Positions 59,950-63,271 of a stretch of DNA of 63,271 nucleotides are shown here, piece after piece. The notes beneath the pieces are model-generated. The model was given only the letters and a program-made list of their open reading frames with translations, did no database searches and was not told the DNA's origin. The translations under genes and the position numbers were made by a program. Every line of letters begins with the position of its first letter. Positions within the stretch are counted from its first letter, which is position 1. Location of the stretch: assembly GCF_025291715.1 (NCBI RefSeq), contig NZ_JAMBIZ010000019.1, positions 1 to 63,271 on the forward strand, in the 5' to 3' direction. The DNA comes from Metasolibacillus sp. (GTDB taxonomy: Bacteria; Bacillota; Bacilli; Bacillales_A; Planococcaceae).

Positions 59950-61494
59950 ATGATTCCATATAAACACGAACCATTCACAGATTTCTCACAACAAGAAAAC
60001 AAAGACGCGTACATCGCAGGCTTAAAAACAGTTGAAGGCTATTTAGGTCAAGACTACCCATTAATTATCGGTGGCGAGCGCATCACAACAGAAGACAAAA
60101 TCGTGTCATACAATCCAGCGAAAAAAACAGAAGTGATTGGTCGCGTATCGAAAGCTTCACGCGAGCTTGCTGAAAAAGCAATGCAAGTGGCGGATGAAAC
60201 ATTCAAAACATGGAAGAAAGTAGATCCAGCTATTCGTGCAGACGTATTATTCAAAGCAGCAGCAATTATCCGTCGTCGCAAATTCGAATTCTCTGCATTA
60301 TTAACAAAAGAAGCGGGAAAACCTTGGAACGAAGCAGACGCAGATACAGCAGAAGCAATCGACTTTTTAGAATACTACGGTCGTCAAATGCTACGTATTA
60401 AAGACGGTCAACCTGTAGAAAGCCGTCCAGGTGAATACAACCGTTATGACTATATTCCATTAGGTGTTGGTATCGTTATCTCTCCTTGGAACTTCCCATT
60501 TGCAATTATGGCAGGTACAACAGTAGCAGCTTTAGTTACAGGGAACACAGTATTATTAAAACCAGCTTCTACAACACCAGTTGTAGCATATAAATTTATC
60601 GAAGTATTAGAAGAAGCGGGCTTACCAGCAGGTGCGGTAAACTATGTACCAGGTTCTGGCGCAGAAGTAGGCGACTACTTAGTAGATCACCCACGCACAC
60701 GCTTCATCAGCTTCACAGGTTCACGCGATGTTGGTTTACGTATTAACCAACGTGCATCTGTCTTAAACGAAGGTCAAATTTGGATTAAACGTGTTATCGC
60801 TGAAATGGGCGGTAAAGATACAATCGTTGTTGATAAAGAAGCAGATCTTGAATTAGCAGCACAATCAATCGTGAAATCTGCATTTGGTTTCTCTGGTCAA
60901 AAATGTTCTGCATGTTCACGTGCTGTTATTGTAGAGGATGTATACGATCAAGTGGTAAACCGTGTAGAAGAGCTAACAAAAGCATTAACAATCGGTGATC
61001 CAGCAGATCCATCAAACTTCATGGCAACAGTAATTGACCAAGCAGCATTCAATAAAGTAACAGAGTACATTGAAATCGGAAAAGGCGAAGGACGTCTTGT
61101 AGCAGGTGGCGCAGCAGATGATTCTGTAGGTTACTTTGTACACCCAACAGTATTTGCAGACGTAGCACGTGATGCACGTATTATGAAGGAAGAAATCTTC
61201 GGACCAGTTGTAGCGATTGCAAAAGCAAAAGACTTCGATGAAGCAATTGAAATTGCAAACGATACAGAGTACGGCTTAACAGGTGCAGTGATTACAAACA
61301 ACCGTATGAACCTAGAAAAAGCACGTGAAGAATTCCACGTAGGAAATCTTTACTTCAACCGTGGCTGTACAGGTGCGATTGTTGGCTACCAACCATTCGG
61401 TGGCTTCAACATGTCAGGAACAGACTCAAAAGCAGGTGGCCCTGACTACTTACAATTACACATGCAAGCAAAAACAACTTCAGAAATGCTTTAA
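59950..61494 (+). CDS. rocA: L-glutamate gamma-semialdehyde dehydrogenase
   Basis: 514 residues. NAD-dependent oxidation of glutamate semialdehyde (pyrroline-5-carboxylate) to glutamate, the last step of proline and arginine breakdown. ALDH motifs: [27 protein letters not shown], active Glu in [12 protein letters not shown], and the catalytic Cys in [12 protein letters not shown]. Full length for the pruA/rocA class. TTAGGAGGATTTTTC fixes ATG 59950. Glutamate dehydrogenase follows downstream behind its own promoter, completing the route to 2-oxoglutarate. Confidence 0.95.
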   Translation: MIPYKHEPFTDFSQQENKDAYIAGLKTVEGYLGQDYPLIIGGERITTEDKIVSYNPAKKTEVIGRVSKASRELAEKAMQVADETFKTWKKVDPAIRADVLFKAAAIIRRRKFEFSALLTKEAGKPWNEADADTAEAIDFLEYYGRQMLRIKDGQPVESRPGEYNRYDYIPLGVGIVISPWNFPFAIMAGTTVAALVTGNTVLLKPASTTPVVAYKFIEVLEEAGLPAGAVNYVPGSGAEVGDYLVDHPRTRFISFTGSRDVGLRINQRASVLNEGQIWIKRVIAEMGGKDTIVVDKEADLELAAQSIVKSAFGFSGQKCSACSRAVIVEDVYDQVVNRVEELTKALTIGDPADPSNFMATVIDQAAFNKVTEYIEIGKGEGRLVAGGAADDSVGYFVHPTVFADVARDARIMKEEIFGPVVAIAKAKDFDEAIEIANDTEYGLTGAVITNNRMNLEKAREEFHVGNLYFNRGCTGAIVGYQPFGGFNMSGTDSKAGGPDYLQLHMQAKTTSEML

Positions 61495-61498
61495 CCAC

Positions 61499-61537
61499 AA
61501 TAGCGGACGGACAATAGTGCGTCCGCTATTTTTTACG
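61499..61537 (+). terminator. Terminator of rocA
   Basis: AATAGCGGACG (61499-61509) pairs with CGTCCGCTATT (61520-61530), then TTTTT. Confidence 0.9.
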
Positions 61538-61715
61538 ATTATGCGTTAAATTTAGTTACTTTTGCGTAAATTTTATATGTCATGTATGAAAATGTGTAAA
61601 ATTTGTTGTATATTATTTAAAATGTGACAAAATTATAAACAAATCTTTGTTGAAATATGTTACAATGTTGGCGATATCAAAAAACAATTAAAAATGTTAA
61701 AGAGGCGAATTAATA

Positions 61716-62960
61716 ATGGCTGAAAATTTAAACCTATTTACGTCGACACAAGATGTCATTCAAGAAGCGTTACAAAAGCTTGGTTATGATGAAGCAATGT
61801 ATGAATTGCTAAAGGAACCACTTCGCATGTTAGAAGTACGTATTCCTGTAAAAATGGATGATGGTACAACAAAAGTATTTACAGGCTATCGTGCACAGCA
61901 CAATGATGCAGTAGGCCCAACTAAAGGTGGTGTACGTTTCCACCCAGCGGTTACTGACGAAGAAGTTAAAGCGCTTTCAATGTGGATGACATTGAAATGT
62001 GGAATTGTAGACTTACCATACGGTGGAGGTAAAGGCGGCGTTATATGTGACCCACGTCAAATGTCTATGGGCGAAATTGAACGTTTAAGCCGTGGTTATG
62101 TACGTGCGGTAAGCCAAATCGTAGGACCAACAAAAGATATTCCAGCACCAGATGTATTTACAAATGCTCAAATTATGGCTTGGATGATGGATGAATATAG
62201 CCGCATGGATGAATTTAATTCACCAGGCTTCATTACAGGTAAACCGCTTGTACTTGGGGGCTCACAAGGGCGTGACCGAGCAACTGCGGAAGGTGTAACA
62301 ATCGTTATTAAAGAAGCAGCGAAAAAACGCGGTATCAACATTGAAGGTGCTCGTATCGTAATTCAAGGATTCGGTAACGCAGGAAGCTTCTTAGCGAAGT
62401 TTATGAGTGACTTAGGTGCAAAAGTAATCGGTATTTCAGATGCTTATGGCGCTCTACACGACCCAAATGGTTTAGATATTGACTATTTATTAGATCGTCG
62501 CGATTCGTTTGGTACTGTCACAACTCTATTTGAAAACACCATTTCAAATAAAGAGCTACTAGAATTAGACTGTGACATTTTAGTTCCTGCGGCTATTGAA
62601 AATCAAATTACTGCTGACAATGCACATAATGTGAAAGCTAACATTGTTGTAGAAGCAGCAAATGGACCAACAACAGCAGAAGCCACAAGAATTTTAACAG
62701 AGCGTGGTATTCTGTTAGTGCCAGACGTACTAGCGTCTGCTGGTGGTGTAACAGTTTCATACTTTGAGTGGGTACAAAACAACCAAGGCTACTACTGGAC
62801 AGAAGAAGAAGTACAAGAAAAATTAGTACGTAAAATGGTAGAGGCTTTTGACAATGTCTACACAACTGCAATGAACCGCAATATTAACATGCGTTTAGCT
62901 GCATATATGGTAGGCGTTCGTCGCACTGCTGAAGCATCTCGCTTCCGTGGATGGGTGTAA
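61716..62960 (+). CDS. rocG: NAD-specific glutamate dehydrogenase
   Basis: 414 residues. Reversible oxidative deamination of glutamate to 2-oxoglutarate and ammonia; in Bacillales mainly catabolic. Substrate site KGGVRFHPAVTDEEVKALSMWMTLKCGIVDLPYGGGKGG with the catalytic Lys, PAPDVFTNAQIMAWMMDEYS, and the dinucleotide fold VIQGFGNAGSFLAKFMSDLGAKVIGISD. The acidic residue at the end of strand 2 fits NAD preference. rocG and gudB paralogues are not separable by eye. A promoter with extended -10 (TGTTACAAT, about 61655-61663) lies upstream. Follows rocA with a terminator between. Confidence 0.95.
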   Translation: MAENLNLFTSTQDVIQEALQKLGYDEAMYELLKEPLRMLEVRIPVKMDDGTTKVFTGYRAQHNDAVGPTKGGVRFHPAVTDEEVKALSMWMTLKCGIVDLPYGGGKGGVICDPRQMSMGEIERLSRGYVRAVSQIVGPTKDIPAPDVFTNAQIMAWMMDEYSRMDEFNSPGFITGKPLVLGGSQGRDRATAEGVTIVIKEAAKKRGINIEGARIVIQGFGNAGSFLAKFMSDLGAKVIGISDAYGALHDPNGLDIDYLLDRRDSFGTVTTLFENTISNKELLELDCDILVPAAIENQITADNAHNVKANIVVEAANGPTTAEATRILTERGILLVPDVLASAGGVTVSYFEWVQNNQGYYWTEEEVQEKLVRKMVEAFDNVYTTAMNRNINMRLAAYMVGVRRTAEASRFRGWV

Positions 62961-62968
62961 AATAAGAA

Positions 62969-63010
62969 AAAAACAAGTCGTTCTCTTATTTGGAGACGGC
63001 TTGTTTTATT
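62969..63010 (+). terminator. Terminator of glutamate dehydrogenase
   Basis: AAAACAAGTCGTTCTC pairs imperfectly with GGAGACGGCTTGTTTT, then ATTTTTT. Confidence 0.85.
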
Positions 63011-63085
63011 TTTTACTCCCACTTATCAAATGTTTAGTTTTTGTCTAATAAAAAATTTTATGATATGTAAAAAAGGATTTTGCTT

Positions 63086-63211
63086 ATGTTAATCATTATT
63101 TTTAGCGTAGTTATGATTGCTACAGGTCTTTTTATGTATAGACAAAAATTGAAACAAATTCGTGAAGAAAAGAAAAAAATAATGCTCCAGCGTTTCACTA
63201 GCGTCGCATAA
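63086..63211 (+). CDS. Small single-span membrane peptide
   Basis: 41 residues: MLIIIFSVVMIATGLFMYRQ, then KLKQIREEKKKIMLQRFTSVA. One membrane segment and a basic cytoplasmic tail. AAAAAGGATTT precedes the ATG. Its last codons coincide with a partial family 1 repeat (GCTCCAGCG...GTCGCA), so either the repeat has been captured as coding sequence or the frame is accidental. No family recognised. Confidence 0.45.
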   Translation: MLIIIFSVVMIATGLFMYRQKLKQIREEKKKIMLQRFTSVA

Positions 63212-63271
63212 ATTTTAACTGAATTTTCTGTTTTCTTGTTTTTCCTTTTATAAAGAAAAACGAATACTCTT

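Overview
The window is low-GC Gram-positive chromosome. Strong AGGAGG-type ribosome binding sites, frequent TTG/GTG starts and gene order shared with Bacillus (yumB-yuiB-yuiD-yuiE, patB-yugE-yugI, mrpABCDEFG beside a YufK-like gene) point to Bacillales. A Lysinibacillus/Solibacillus-type member of the Planococcaceae is my best inference; no rRNA or tRNA gene is present to settle it.

Layout. 1-1131: 3' end of an IS3-family element. 1134-2598: CRISPR array with 22 perfect 29-nt repeats plus one decayed terminal repeat. 2692-3885: ackA with a CRE. 4303-5146: two further small CRISPR arrays, each behind its own copy of a duplicated leader; no cas gene lies anywhere in the window. 5.3-13.5 kb: lipoprotein, membrane proteins, precorrin-2 dehydrogenase, two ECF sigma/anti-sigma modules (one sigma gene frameshifted), ferritin with a Fur box, MscS channel. 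13.5-17.3 kb: opuA glycine betaine transporter with a BusR-like c-di-AMP-type repressor and a 49-bp inverted-repeat operator. 17.4-22.7 kb: sirtuin, YqeY, chemoreceptor, and an ABC-F ribosome protection gene behind a complete leader-ORF attenuator. 22.7-28.0 kb: accessory island with an IS1182-like transposase, an IS3 fragment, VanZ, HxlR and a truncated IS110. 28.0-40.9 kb: GNAT, SRPBCC/ArsR pair, YkuI-like EAL protein, type II NADH dehydrogenase, Nudix/LytS/LytT/CstA nutrient-sensing cluster, yui genes, leucyl aminopeptidase. 41.0-46.8 kb: complete Mrp Na+/H+ antiporter operon. 46.9-59.8 kb: penicillin-binding protein, MFS efflux, cyclophilin, patB-yugE, NSS transporter, third ECF sigma pair, S1 protein, cytidine deaminase and a RocR-like regulator with a degenerate AAA+ domain. 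59.9-63.2 kb: rocA and rocG/gudB, which together turn the proline/arginine breakdown intermediate glutamate semialdehyde into 2-oxoglutarate, then a short membrane peptide.

Themes. Osmotic and ion homeostasis (OpuA, BusR, MscS, Mrp, NSS), amino-acid catabolism (RocA, GDH, PepA, PatB) and overflow/pyruvate metabolism (AckA with CRE, LytST-CstA) dominate. Two families of hairpin-rich intergenic elements are scattered between 9.7 and 63.2 kb and do not match simple terminators. The strongest second-look items are the duplicated leader-array CRISPR modules without cas genes, the ABC-F attenuator, the BusR operator, the degenerate RocR-like regulator and the two repeat families.
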